NCBI GenBank assembly: GCA_017626305.1
Contig: JAGAIW010000143.1
Location: forward strand, 31,330 to 95,329
Source of the DNA: Clostridia bacterium
GTDB lineage: Bacteria > Bacillota > Clostridia > Christensenellales > Borkfalkiaceae
Reading direction: 5' to 3'
Length of the DNA stretch: 64,000 nt
The notes under the pieces are model-generated. The model saw only the letters and a list, made by a program, of their open reading frames with translations. It did no database searches and was not told the origin of the DNA. A program made the translations under genes and the position numbers. This document shows positions 1-7,831 of this stretch, piece by piece; within the stretch, counting starts at the first letter, position 1; the number at the start of each line of letters is the position of its first letter.

Positions 1-701
1 TCGCCGCCCGAAAACAATCCAAGCGCCATGACGGCAAGGATAGGTCCGATAGAGCAAAGCGCGATAAAACCAAAGCTGTTTTCCTTATCTCGCTTATCGC
101 CGAGCGCGGCGGAAACGCCCACGCCGAGCGCCATGATAAAGGGCACGGTAATCGGACCTGTGGTAACTCCGCCCGAATCAAAGGACAGGGGCAAAAAGCT
201 TGCCTTGCCGCTAGCGACGATCAACGCCGACAGGGCGAACAGCAGCATATAGAAAAAAGTCATAAGATGGGATAAGTGCAAACGGAAGACGACGCGCAAA
301 ATGCCGAGCACCAAAAACAGTCCGACGCCCACGCCGATCGTGATAATCAGCGCCGTGCCGTCAATTACCTTACCCACCTGCGTAGCAAGCACGGACAAAT
401 CGGGTTCGGCAACGGTCACGAATACGCCCATGATAAAGCATACGATAAACAGCGTTTTAATTCTTCCCGATTTGGGCAAGCCCGAACCGACTTGTTCGCC
501 CATAGGGGTCATAGCCATATCCGCGCCAAGGTTAAAAAGCGCCATACCGACAATCAACGCCAACGCGCAGACGGCAAAAACCGTTGATTCCGTTGCCGTC
601 AAGTCAACGAAAGGCGTAAGGTTTAAAAGCAGCACCAACGCCGTCACGGGAAGGACGGAAAATGCGGCTTCTTTTAATTTGTCGAATAGGATTTTGAGCA
701 T
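1..701 (-). CDS. DUF1538 family membrane protein (partial)
   Basis: Read on the minus strand from ATG at 699-701, preceded by AAAGGT, the frame stays open to the window edge (233 codons, C-terminus missing). The protein is strongly hydrophobic, with about six membrane segments. It has the recurring DUF1538 signatures: a glycine-rich helix followed by 'MTPMGEQVGS', then 'TVAEPDLSVLA', then 'SFDSGGVTTGPITVPFI'. DUF1538 proteins are predicted transporters or channels of the inner membrane; the substrate is unknown. The gene follows galM by 9 bp on the same strand, so the two are probably cotranscribed. The plus-strand open frames here are antisense shadows. Confidence 0.8.
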   Translation of the reverse strand, partial: MLKILFDKLKEAAFSVLPVTALVLLLNLTPFVDLTATESTVFAVCALALIVGMALFNLGADMAMTPMGEQVGSGLPKSGRIKTLFIVCFIMGVFVTVAEPDLSVLATQVGKVIDGTALIITIGVGVGLFLVLGILRVVFRLHLSHLMTFFYMLLFALSALIVASGKASFLPLSFDSGGVTTGPITVPFIMALGVGVSAALGDKRDKENSFGFIALCSIGPILAVMALGLFSGG

Positions 702-710
702 GATTTACCT

Positions 711-1739
711 TTATTGAACGGAAAATTTATATACCGTAACTTCGTGCCACGTTTCCCCTGCTTTCAGAGTCGTGGTGGGATATTCGGGACAGTTGGGGGA
801 GTTGGGATAGCGTTGCGTTTCCAAGCAAAGCGCGGCGTGGTCGCCGTGTTTTTTCTTGCCGTCAAGCGAGAAATGGCAACAGGTGTATAATTGTACCCCC
901 GGCAGAGTGGTATAGCAATCCATTTTTCTGCCGCTCTCCTTATCGTACACGTATGCAAAATGTTCTAAACCGTTTTGCGTTTCGCGTTCTAAGCAATAGT
1001 TAAAATCGTAGCCGTTGCACGCTTTAATCATTTGCGCGTCGGAAAACATATCCTGCCCCAGTTTTTTCGCGGGGTAGAAAGAATACGCCGTACCGTCGAT
1101 AGGCAATAGCTCGCCGTGGGGGATAAGTTCGTCGTCTACGGGCGTCATATTGCGCGCTTTTATCATAAGCTCGTGTTCGTATACGGTATCCTGCGCGCCG
1201 ATATTAAAGAAAGCGTGGTTGGTTAAGTTACAAACGGTGTCCTTGTCCGAAACTGCCGCGTATTCGATAACCACCGCGTTTTCGTCGGTGAGCGTAAAGA
1301 ATACCTTAACCTGCATTTCTCCCGGATAGCCGCCTGCGCCGTCGGGGGAAGTATGGGACATAACCAAAGTATTCTCGCAAATTTCCGCAGTCCAGTTGAC
1401 GGCGTCGAAGTTCGTAGTGTTGCCGCCGTGCAGGGAATGTTTGCCGTTGTTGGGTTCTAACGTATATTCTTTTCCGTTCAAAGTAAACTTAGCGTTCCCG
1501 ATACGGTTGCCGTATCTGCCGATAGTCGCGCCGTAATACTTACCGCAGCCGATATATTCTTCCGCCGTTTTATATCCGACGATTACGTCGCCCATAACGC
1601 CGTTTTTATCGGGTACGCAAAGCCGCGTAATCCGCGCGCCGTAGGTTAAGATATCCATTTGCGCGCCCGTAGCGTTGGTGAAGGTGTATACGTCGTAGGT
1701 CACGCCCTCTTTTTCAAAAGAATAGCTTTTTTTAATCAT
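711..1739 (-). CDS. galM: Aldose 1-epimerase (galactose mutarotase)
   Basis: A 342-residue protein, normal length for GalM. It interconverts the alpha and beta anomers of aldohexoses in the cytoplasm, feeding galactose into the Leloir pathway. The active site is visible: His104 in 'SLHGG', the catalytic acid His175 in 'NLTNHAFFNIG', Asp245 in 'GYDFNY' and the catalytic base Glu307 in 'CLETQRYPNSPN'. The ATG at 1737-1739 has an upstream AAGGAAG on the minus strand. No other gal gene is present; the downstream partner is a DUF1538 membrane protein, possibly a sugar-linked transporter, but that is inference. Confidence 0.93.
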   Translation of the reverse strand: MIKKSYSFEKEGVTYDVYTFTNATGAQMDILTYGARITRLCVPDKNGVMGDVIVGYKTAEEYIGCGKYYGATIGRYGNRIGNAKFTLNGKEYTLEPNNGKHSLHGGNTTNFDAVNWTAEICENTLVMSHTSPDGAGGYPGEMQVKVFFTLTDENAVVIEYAAVSDKDTVCNLTNHAFFNIGAQDTVYEHELMIKARNMTPVDDELIPHGELLPIDGTAYSFYPAKKLGQDMFSDAQMIKACNGYDFNYCLERETQNGLEHFAYVYDKESGRKMDCYTTLPGVQLYTCCHFSLDGKKKHGDHAALCLETQRYPNSPNCPEYPTTTLKAGETWHEVTVYKFSVQ

Positions 1740-1775
1740 AGGTCAAAAACTTCCTTAAAAGAATGTATTTATTTT

Positions 1776-1784
1776 ATTATAGCA
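1776..1784 (-). promoter_or_regulatory. Extended -10 promoter of galM
   Basis: The minus strand reads TGCTATAAT, a full extended -10 element, 37 bases upstream of the galM start. No good -35 is visible 17 bp further upstream. Confidence 0.55.
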
Positions 1785-1846
1785 TACCGAGCAAAAAAAA
1801 TCTACCCTTTGGCTGAAAAAAATATGTAGAAAGGGTGAAAAAATTG

Positions 1847-1876
1847 TTGACAAAGCAAAACCGCCTGTGGTATTAT
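1847..1876 (+). promoter_or_regulatory. Promoter of the glycine riboswitch transcript
   Basis: TTGACA at 1847-1852 and TATTAT at 1871-1876 are separated by 18 bp. Transcription would start just before the glycine aptamers. Confidence 0.8.
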
Positions 1877-1889
1877 AAAAAAAATAAGC

Positions 1890-2070
1890 AAGCGCTAAAA
1901 GAAGATTGCAGAAGATGGACGGTTTTCGTCCAACCGAAGGAGTAAATCTCTCAGGTGACCCGAACGGGTTGGGAACTGCAATTGGATAGCACTCCGGAGA
2001 ATCCCGATCAACGGGTGCCGAAGGGGCAAAACGGCAAACGCCGTCAATCTCTCAGGCAAAAGGACAGAGT
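1890..2070 (+). promoter_or_regulatory. Tandem glycine riboswitch
   Basis: Two glycine (gcvT-type) aptamers lie in tandem. Aptamer 1 has CCGAAGGAGTAAAT and CTCTCAGGTGACCCG around 1934-1965. Aptamer 2 has the near-consensus GCCGAAGGGGCAA at about 2017-2030 and CTCTCAGGCAAAAGGACAG at about 2049-2067. The short linker between them is typical of the cooperative double aptamer. It precedes an AGCS-family alanine/glycine symporter, a classical target. The + strand frame at 1955-2176 is an accidental frame through this RNA. Confidence 0.93.
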
Positions 2071-2133
2071 ATTGCTCACATATCTTCCCTGTTTTTGGCT
2101 AGGGGGAGTTTTTGCAATATTTACGTATCTTCT

Positions 2134-2172
2134 CGGAGCGATAGCGCAAGCTTTCGTTCCGTTAATTTTTTT
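2134..2172 (+). terminator. Riboswitch expression-platform terminator
   Basis: CGGAGCGATAGC (2134-2145) pairs with GCTTTCGTTCCG (2150-2161) around a GCAA loop, 11 of 12 positions, and is followed by a T run at 2166-2172 directly in front of the AAGGAG ribosome site of the symporter. This is the likely regulated terminator. Whether glycine turns expression on or off cannot be read from sequence alone. Confidence 0.7.
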
Positions 2173-2188
2173 ATAAGGAGATATACTT

Positions 2189-3781
2189 ATGGAACAATTT
2201 TTCGCTATCGTAGAGCAAATCAACTCCGCGGTCAACGGCGTGGTGTGGGGACTCCCCATGATCGTCATGATTTTGGGCGCAGGTATCGTGCTGACGATTC
2301 GCACCAAAGCCTTGCAGGTACGCAAGTTCGGTACGTCTTGGGGGGAAACGATTATCCCCACCGTCAAGAGTATCGGCAAAAAGCGCGTCGGGCTGGAAAG
2401 CAAGGAAAACTCCGTTTCGCCTTTTGAAGCGTTTGCCACCGCCATTTCGGGTACGGTAGGCACGGGGAATATCGTCGGCGTTACGTCCGCTATTATGACG
2501 GGCGGCCCCGGCGCAGTATTTTGGATGTGGATATCCGCGTTTTTTGGTATGGTTACCAACTACGCCGAAAACGTTTTGGGTATGTTCTTCCGTAAACGGG
2601 ACGATAAAACGGGTGACTTTTCAGGCGGTCCTGCGTACTATCTTTCCGAAGGTCTTGCGCTGAATACGACGGGTAAGCTCCGTTCGTTTTTGAAAGGCTT
2701 TGGGAAAGTTCTCGGGGTGCTTGCGGCGGTATTTTGTACCTTTGCCGCTATCGGCATGAGCGGCGTGCAAACCAACAAGATTGCCGCTACCTTCCAAGGC
2801 AGTATCAACGCTGACCCCAACGTTATCGGGCTTATCGTCGGTATCGTCGTAGCCGTCGTGCTTGCCTTGATTATTCTCGGCGGTATTAAAGCGATCGGTA
2901 GAGTGACGGCTATTTTAGTGCCCTTTATGTCCCTGCTGTTTATCGGTATGGCGCTGGTTATTATCTTTGCGAATATTTCCTTAATCGGGAATGCGTTCGC
3001 GTTGATTTTCGGTAACATTTTCGCCTTTGAATCGGCGATTGCGGGTGTGGGCGGTTATGCGTTTGCGCAAATCATTCAAAAGGGGCTTGCCCGTGGGGTA
3101 TTCTCCAACGAAGCGGGCTTGGGCTCGTCCGTAATCGCGCACAGCGCGTCCGCTACCCGTGAACCCGTCAAGCAAGGGCTTTGGGGTATTTTTGAAGTGT
3201 TCTTCGATACCTTTATCATTTGTACGCTGACTGCGCTCGTCGTTTTGGTAAGCTTTGGCGACGAAGCGGGCATGACGGGCGTTTTGTACGCGCAAGGCGC
3301 TGTGGATACCGCCGTTTCCATGAAGGCGTTTGAAGAGCTGTTCGGTATCGTCGGTACAATCGTCTACTCGACTATTTTGCCCCTGTTTGCTTTCACCACC
3401 ATTCTCGCTTGGTCGTATTACGGGGAAAAGAGCGTGGACTTCCTGTTCAAGAAAACGGGAGAAAAGGGCAGAAAGATTGCTACCACCGTATTCAAAGTGG
3501 CGTACGTGCTGCTTGTAATCGTGTCCGCCGTTGCCGACGGGGAACTGGCTTGGGCGATTTCCGATACTTGCAACGGGCTTATGGCGCTCCCCAACTTAAT
3601 CGGGCTCGTCATCATGAGCGGTTTGGTGGCGCGTATCACCAAAAACTACTTCGATAGAAAGAAGGGCTTAGACGTAGAACCTATGCTTTCGGCGTATCCC
3701 GAGCAAAACGAACACTTCAAGGCTGATCTTGCTATGGAAGAAGACGTTTCGGCTGAAAATAGCGCCGAAAAAGCAGAATAA
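2189..3781 (+). CDS. Sodium:alanine/glycine symporter, AGCS family
   Basis: A 530-residue integral membrane protein with about 11 hydrophobic segments. It has the AGCS/AlsT signature 'SGTVGTGNIVGV' at about residues 87-98 and 'FSNEAGLGSS' in the second half. Family members import alanine or glycine with Na+ or H+. The start has a strong upstream AAGGAGATATACTT. The tandem glycine riboswitch in its leader argues that glycine is a substrate or signal. The C-terminal roughly 40 residues are acidic and probably cytoplasmic. It is a monocistronic unit: the next gene has its own promoter at 3816. Confidence 0.93.
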   Translation: MEQFFAIVEQINSAVNGVVWGLPMIVMILGAGIVLTIRTKALQVRKFGTSWGETIIPTVKSIGKKRVGLESKENSVSPFEAFATAISGTVGTGNIVGVTSAIMTGGPGAVFWMWISAFFGMVTNYAENVLGMFFRKRDDKTGDFSGGPAYYLSEGLALNTTGKLRSFLKGFGKVLGVLAAVFCTFAAIGMSGVQTNKIAATFQGSINADPNVIGLIVGIVVAVVLALIILGGIKAIGRVTAILVPFMSLLFIGMALVIIFANISLIGNAFALIFGNIFAFESAIAGVGGYAFAQIIQKGLARGVFSNEAGLGSSVIAHSASATREPVKQGLWGIFEVFFDTFIICTLTALVVLVSFGDEAGMTGVLYAQGAVDTAVSMKAFEELFGIVGTIVYSTILPLFAFTTILAWSYYGEKSVDFLFKKTGEKGRKIATTVFKVAYVLLVIVSAVADGELAWAISDTCNGLMALPNLIGLVIMSGLVARITKNYFDRKKGLDVEPMLSAYPEQNEHFKADLAMEEDVSAENSAEKAE

Positions 3782-3815
3782 ATTTGAAAAAAATGCAAAT
3801 CTCCTTGAAAATCCG

Positions 3816-3844
3816 TTGACTTCACCTTTGGAATGTGCTATGAT
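3816..3844 (+). promoter_or_regulatory. Promoter of ilvE
   Basis: TTGACT (3816-3821) and TATGAT (3839-3844) with a 17-bp spacer, 68 bases before the ilvE start. Confidence 0.75.
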
Positions 3845-3911
3845 TATATAAATCAATTAAAAGTGGTACAGTTATTCAAAAAATGAATAACCAAAAGGGA
3901 AGAATAGAAAA

Positions 3912-4973
3912 ATGGAAATCAAGATTACGAAAACGACGTCGCCAGCCCAAATGCCCCCCGAAGATAAGTTGGGGTTTGGCAAAGTGTTTACCGACCATAT
4001 GCTGCTTGTCGATTATGACGATAAACAGGGTTGGCACGACGCCCGTATCCTGCCGTTTGGCAGGATATCGTTGCATCCTGCGTCTACGGTGCTGCACTAC
4101 GGCGCGGAAATTTTTGAAGGCTTAAAGGCGTACCGTCGCGCGGACGGCGGCGTACAGCTTTTCCGTCCCATGGAAAATATACGGCGTATGAATAACTCTG
4201 CCGAGCGTATGAGTTTGCCGCTCATGGACGAACAGGATATGTTAAAGCTATTGACGACCTTCGTTAAGCTGGAAGAAAGCTGGGTGCCCAAGACGTTTGG
4301 GACGTCCTTATATCTCCGTCCGTTTATGTTCGGCAACGACGAATCGTTGGGGGTACACGCGGTGCACAACGCAACGTTTATGCTGATTGCCTCGCCTAGC
4401 GGCAGTTACTATGCGGAAGGCATCAATCCCGTTTCCATTATGATTGAAAACGAAGACGTGCGTACCGTACGCGGCGGCACGGGCTATGCTAAGTGCGGCG
4501 GGAACTACGCGGCGAGCACGCGCGCGGGCGAACGGGCGGCAAAGAAAGGCTATTCGCAAGTGCTGTGGCTGGACGGTGTCGAACGCAAATATATCGAAGA
4601 AGTCGGCGCAATGAACGTCATGTTCAAAATCGACGGGGAAATCGTTACGCCCAAGCTGACGGGTTCGATTTTACCCGGCATTACGAGAAAGAGCTGTATC
4701 GAAGTGTTACGCTCCCAAGGCTATACGGTAAACGAGCGATTGCTTTCCGTAGACGAATTGTTGGAATCGCTTAGAAACGGCAAGCTGGAAGAAGCGTGGG
4801 GTTGCGGCACGGCTGCGGTTGTTTCGCCTATCGGTAAGCTGGCGTTTGGCGACGAAGAATACGTCGTCGGCGGCGGCAAAATCGGGGAAGTCACCCAAAA
4901 GCTGTACGATATCTTGACGGGTATTCAATGGGGGAAGGTAGAAGACCCCTACGGCTGGGTCTATAAATTATAA
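3912..4973 (+). CDS. ilvE: Branched-chain amino acid aminotransferase
   Basis: A 353-residue fold-type IV PLP enzyme, the usual length for the longer BCAT type. It transfers the amino group between glutamate and the 2-oxo acids of valine, leucine and isoleucine, the last step of all three pathways. The PLP-binding lysine is Lys226 in 'WLDGVERKYIEEVG'. Other family marks are 'LHYGAEIFEGLKAY' near residue 61 and 'RGGTGYAKCGGNYA' near 187. The start is supported by its position after AAGGGAAGAATAG. It opens the branched-chain cluster but has its own promoter. A fold-back repeat begins right at its stop codon. Confidence 0.96.
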   Translation: MEIKITKTTSPAQMPPEDKLGFGKVFTDHMLLVDYDDKQGWHDARILPFGRISLHPASTVLHYGAEIFEGLKAYRRADGGVQLFRPMENIRRMNNSAERMSLPLMDEQDMLKLLTTFVKLEESWVPKTFGTSLYLRPFMFGNDESLGVHAVHNATFMLIASPSGSYYAEGINPVSIMIENEDVRTVRGGTGYAKCGGNYAASTRAGERAAKKGYSQVLWLDGVERKYIEEVGAMNVMFKIDGEIVTPKLTGSILPGITRKSCIEVLRSQGYTVNERLLSVDELLESLRNGKLEEAWGCGTAAVVSPIGKLAFGDEEYVVGGGKIGEVTQKLYDILTGIQWGKVEDPYGWVYKL

Positions 4974-5206
4974 AAACGGTTGAAATACTTCGCAATACTT
5001 CGTCGAGTTTGCGTTTGTTCTCGCTCATTTACTATCTGTAAACTCCCGTCGAACAATCCGCACTCTTCCTTTTCTCACGCAAAGCTGTACTTTGCGCTCG
5101 GGCACGCTCACACCTACCTATCGGTGTTCGCTTAACTCGCCCCTAAAAAGCATTATCAATGCTTTTCTTAACGGGCAGCTCGGCTTGCTCGCATTTGAAC
5201 CGTTTT
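4974..5206 (+). repeat. Fold-back repeat A with terminal inverted repeats
   Basis: Begins immediately after the ilvE stop with AAAACGGTTGAAATACTTCG and ends with GCATTTGAACCGTTTT, an inverted copy of its own start (about 14 of 16). It holds no credible gene. Related elements are at 5209-5418, 7511-7636 and 19074-19198. Together with the next element it fills most of the 880-bp gap between ilvE and leuA. Confidence 0.75.
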
Positions 5207-5208
5207 AC

Positions 5209-5418
5209 AAACGAATGAAATACTTCGTAACTCGGCGTCGAACTTACGTTTGCCCTTGCGCGTTTACGCATAGTAAACTTCCGTCGGGCAAGCCGCGTTC
5301 TTCTTGATATACTTCGTAACTCTTCGTCAAAGGTGCGCTTTTCTTGCTCACGTACGCCAAGTACGCTTACGGCGAAAATGCTCCCTTTCCTTGATTTACT
5401 CGTATCTAATTCGTTTTT
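5209..5418 (+). repeat. Fold-back repeat B (composite)
   Basis: Starts AAACGAATGAAATACTTCG and ends CGTATCTAATTCGTTTTT, again an inverted repeat of its start. Internally the motif TACTTCGTAACTC.TCGTC occurs twice (about 5219 and 5309), so the element looks like a half copy joined to a complete copy. Its second half (5304-5418) closely resembles the elements at 7511 and 19074. The minus-strand frames across 5143-5674 pass through this repeat and are not considered genes. Confidence 0.72.
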
Positions 5419-5507
5419 CCCCTTCAAACGAGTGAACGTTTTCCTTATATTTTTCCAAAAACAACAACATTTTCCTATGGAAAATTGATAAAAACGACGG
5501 CTTATCA

Positions 5508-5536
5508 TTGACAAAAGCCAAAAAATAGTATACAAT
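5508..5536 (+). promoter_or_regulatory. Promoter of the leuA T-box leader
   Basis: TTGACA (5508-5513), a 17-bp spacer and TACAAT (5531-5536). Transcription would start near 5543, just before the T-box RNA. Confidence 0.8.
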
Positions 5537-5542
5537 ATATAC

Positions 5543-5832
5543 AATATTATAAAAAAAAGGCAACGACGGGACAAAAATCCGCGCAAAGGGCAGCAAACAG
5601 AGAGTCGGCGGCAGGTGAAAGCCGACGCGGTGCGTAGAATATAGCTCTTCCCCGAGCCGCCGACAGAACGGCAATATACTTGCTTAGTAGATTCGGACGG
5701 GTTCTCCCGTTACAGAGAAAGTCTTTATGGACATGAGTGGGCGGCGAAGCCGCCAAACAGAGTGGTACCGCGGAGAATACTTCGTCTCTTTCGTGTAGGG
5801 TGTGTTACGCCTGCAAGAAAGAGATTTTTTCT
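5543..5832 (+). promoter_or_regulatory. T-box leader, leucine specifier
   Basis: A tRNA-sensing T-box leader. The specifier stem contains GAATATAG-CTC-TTC, with the likely specifier codon CTC (Leu) at 5645-5647. The conserved T-box AGTGGTACCGCGG is at 5761-5773. The competing terminator pairs TCTCTTTC near 5785 with GAAAGAGA at 5817-5824 and ends in TTTTTT. Uncharged leucyl-tRNA should favour the antiterminator and allow leuA transcription, which fits the downstream gene. Confidence 0.93.
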
Positions 5833-5853
5833 ATCAAAAAGGAATAGAGTAAG

Positions 5854-7512
5854 ATGAAAAATACTGCAAAATACGTAAAACAATATTTCGAGCCCACGGG
5901 CGTTACCATGGACTGGGTGAAAAAGTCGTCTATCGACAAACCGCCTATATGGTGTAGCGTGGACCTTCGCGACGGCAATCAAGCGTTGATTATTCCTATG
6001 AATTTGGAAGAAAAACTGGAATTTTTCAAGCTGCTTTGCGACGTTGGCTTTAAGGAAATTGAAGTGGGTTTTCCTGCGGCAAGCGAAACGGAATACGAAT
6101 TTTGCCGCACGATTATCGAACAAAACTTAATCCCTGACGACGTAACCATTCAAGTGCTTACGCAATCGCGCGAACACATTATCGCCAAGACCTTTGAAGC
6201 CTTGAAAGGCGCAAAAAAGGCGGTGGTGCATTTGTATAATTCCACGTCCGTTGCGCAAAGACAGCAGGTGTTCAAGCGCGGCAAAAAGGAAATTGTGGAT
6301 ATTGCCAAATTCGGCGCAAAGCTTTGCAAAGAGTACAAAGAAAAAGCCGAAGGGAAGATTACTTTGGAATATTCTCCCGAAAGCTTTACGGGTACAGAAC
6401 CCGAATTTGCGGCGGAAATTTGCAACGAAGTATTAAAAATTTGGCAGCCTACGGCGGACGATAAAGCCATTATCAATCTTCCCGTCACCGTATCCCATTC
6501 CATGCCGCACGTGTATGCCAACCAAGTGGAATATATGTGCAAAAATTTATATAAACGCGAAAACGTTATCGTGTCGTTGCATCCGCATAACGACCGTGGC
6601 TGCGCCGTGGCGGACAGCGAAATGGGCTTGCTTGCAGGGGGCGACCGTATCGAAGGTACGCTCTTTGGCAACGGCGAGCGCACGGGTAACGTCGATATCA
6701 TAACGCTTGCGTTGAATATGTATTCCCAAGGTATTGATCCCAAGTTGGATTTTTCCGACTTGCCCAAAATCACCAAAGTATACGAACGGGTCACCCGTAT
6801 GAAGGTAAGCGAACGCCAACCGTATAGCGGTCAGCTTGTGTTTGCAGCGTTTTCTGGGTCGCACCAAGACGCTATCGCCAAGGGCATGAAATACAGGGTA
6901 GAAAAGGGCGTTTCCACGTGGACCGTTCCTTATCTCCCGCTCGACCCTGCCGACGTGGGCAGAGTGTACGAGGCGGACGTTATCCGCATCAATTCGCAAT
7001 CGGGCAAAGGCGGTATCGGCTACATTCTTGAAACGCAGTTTAACCTTATTCTTCCCCCCAAAATGCGCGAACAGTTCGGTTATCACGTCAAGAGTATTTC
7101 CGATAAGGCGCATAAAGAGTTACAACCTACCGAAGTGCACGATATTTTTCTGCGGGATTTCGTCAATTTGCAGGACAAACTCAACGTGCTGGAAGCCGGT
7201 TACGACGACGTATCCGCCGAACGCATCAAGGGCAAAATCGTCATTGAATACAATCAAAAGGCAACTACGGTGGAAGTGGAAGGCAACGGCCGTTTAGATT
7301 GCGTATCTTCCGCAATCCAACAGGTCACGGGCAAATCGTTTACGTTAGAGCAATACGTCGAACACGCCTTAGAAGAAAAATCCGACTCCAAAGCCGCGTC
7401 CTATATTTGCATTTCCGAAAACGGCAACAGCGTTTGGGGCGTAGGTATCCACACGGATATCATGACGTCGTCGGTGAAGGCTTTGGTCTCCGCCGTCAAC
7501 CGCCTCCTCTAA
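5854..7512 (+). CDS. leuA: 2-isopropylmalate synthase (long, LeuA type 2)
   Basis: A 552-residue enzyme that condenses 2-oxoisovalerate with acetyl-CoA, the committed step of leucine synthesis. It has the HMGL-like TIM barrel with the metal and catalytic motif 'DLRDGNQAL' near residue 37 and the metal ligands in 'LHPHNDRGCA' near 243. A C-terminal LeuA regulatory domain (about 430-552) is the usual site of leucine feedback inhibition. Length and start ('YVKQYFEP..') fit the LeuA type 2 subfamily. Transcription is under a leucine T-box, so control acts at both transcript and enzyme level. A fold-back repeat overlaps its stop codon. Confidence 0.95.
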   Translation: MKNTAKYVKQYFEPTGVTMDWVKKSSIDKPPIWCSVDLRDGNQALIIPMNLEEKLEFFKLLCDVGFKEIEVGFPAASETEYEFCRTIIEQNLIPDDVTIQVLTQSREHIIAKTFEALKGAKKAVVHLYNSTSVAQRQQVFKRGKKEIVDIAKFGAKLCKEYKEKAEGKITLEYSPESFTGTEPEFAAEICNEVLKIWQPTADDKAIINLPVTVSHSMPHVYANQVEYMCKNLYKRENVIVSLHPHNDRGCAVADSEMGLLAGGDRIEGTLFGNGERTGNVDIITLALNMYSQGIDPKLDFSDLPKITKVYERVTRMKVSERQPYSGQLVFAAFSGSHQDAIAKGMKYRVEKGVSTWTVPYLPLDPADVGRVYEADVIRINSQSGKGGIGYILETQFNLILPPKMREQFGYHVKSISDKAHKELQPTEVHDIFLRDFVNLQDKLNVLEAGYDDVSAERIKGKIVIEYNQKATTVEVEGNGRLDCVSSAIQQVTGKSFTLEQYVEHALEEKSDSKAASYICISENGNSVWGVGIHTDIMTSSVKALVSAVNRLL

Positions 7513-7636
7513 AAAACGAATTATATACGTCGTAACTCTTCGTCAAAGTCCGTTTTGTTTTGGTCGTGTACGCCCAAGTACACTCCCTGCAACAAATACT
7601 CCTTTTTCTTGATTTACTCGTATCTAATCCGTTTTT
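7511..7636 (+). repeat. Fold-back repeat C
   Basis: Starts inside the leuA stop codon (AAAAAACGAATTATATACG) and ends with CGTATCTAATCCGTTTTTCC, an inverted match to the start. The interior contains GTCGTAACTCTTCGTCAAAG and, further on, CTTTTTCTTGATTTACTCG, shared with repeats B and D. Compared with those copies the arms changed together, keeping the fold. Confidence 0.75.
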
Positions 7637-7678
7637 CCCTTTCAAACGAGTGGCGTAAAATTCTTCCTTTTTTCACCC

Positions 7679-7772
7679 CGTCATTCTGACCGTAGGGAAG
7701 AATCCCATGGAAGAAAGTACGGACTTTATATGAAGGGATACTTCATTACGCTATGCTCCATTCAGTATGACG
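7679..7772 (+). repeat. Second inverted-repeat element (GTCATTCTGA type)
   Basis: CGTCATTCTGAC at 7679-7690 is mirrored by TTCAGTATGACG at 7761-7772. The interior GGGAAGAATCCCATGG and GATACTTCATTACGCTATG are also roughly complementary. Short palindromes of this GTCATTCTGA type are scattered in many bacterial genomes. An open frame from 7730 into ilvB starts inside this element and is not the real ilvB start. Confidence 0.6.
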
Positions 7773-7831
7773 TTAAGCAGTTTAAACCCACCGCACTTAT
7801 TTATTATTACCTATTCAAAAGGAGTACATCT

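Noticed and set aside
1955..2176. A 73-codon plus-strand frame before the symporter
   Set aside because: It lies across the second glycine aptamer and the terminator; it is a chance frame.
5143..5756. Several minus-strand frames between ilvE and leuA
   Set aside because: They run through fold-back repeats, the promoter and the T-box RNA; none has a ribosome site or recognisable protein.
7730..7831. N-terminal extension of ilvB
   Set aside because: It begins inside an inverted repeat, and AAAAGGAG supports ATG 7832.
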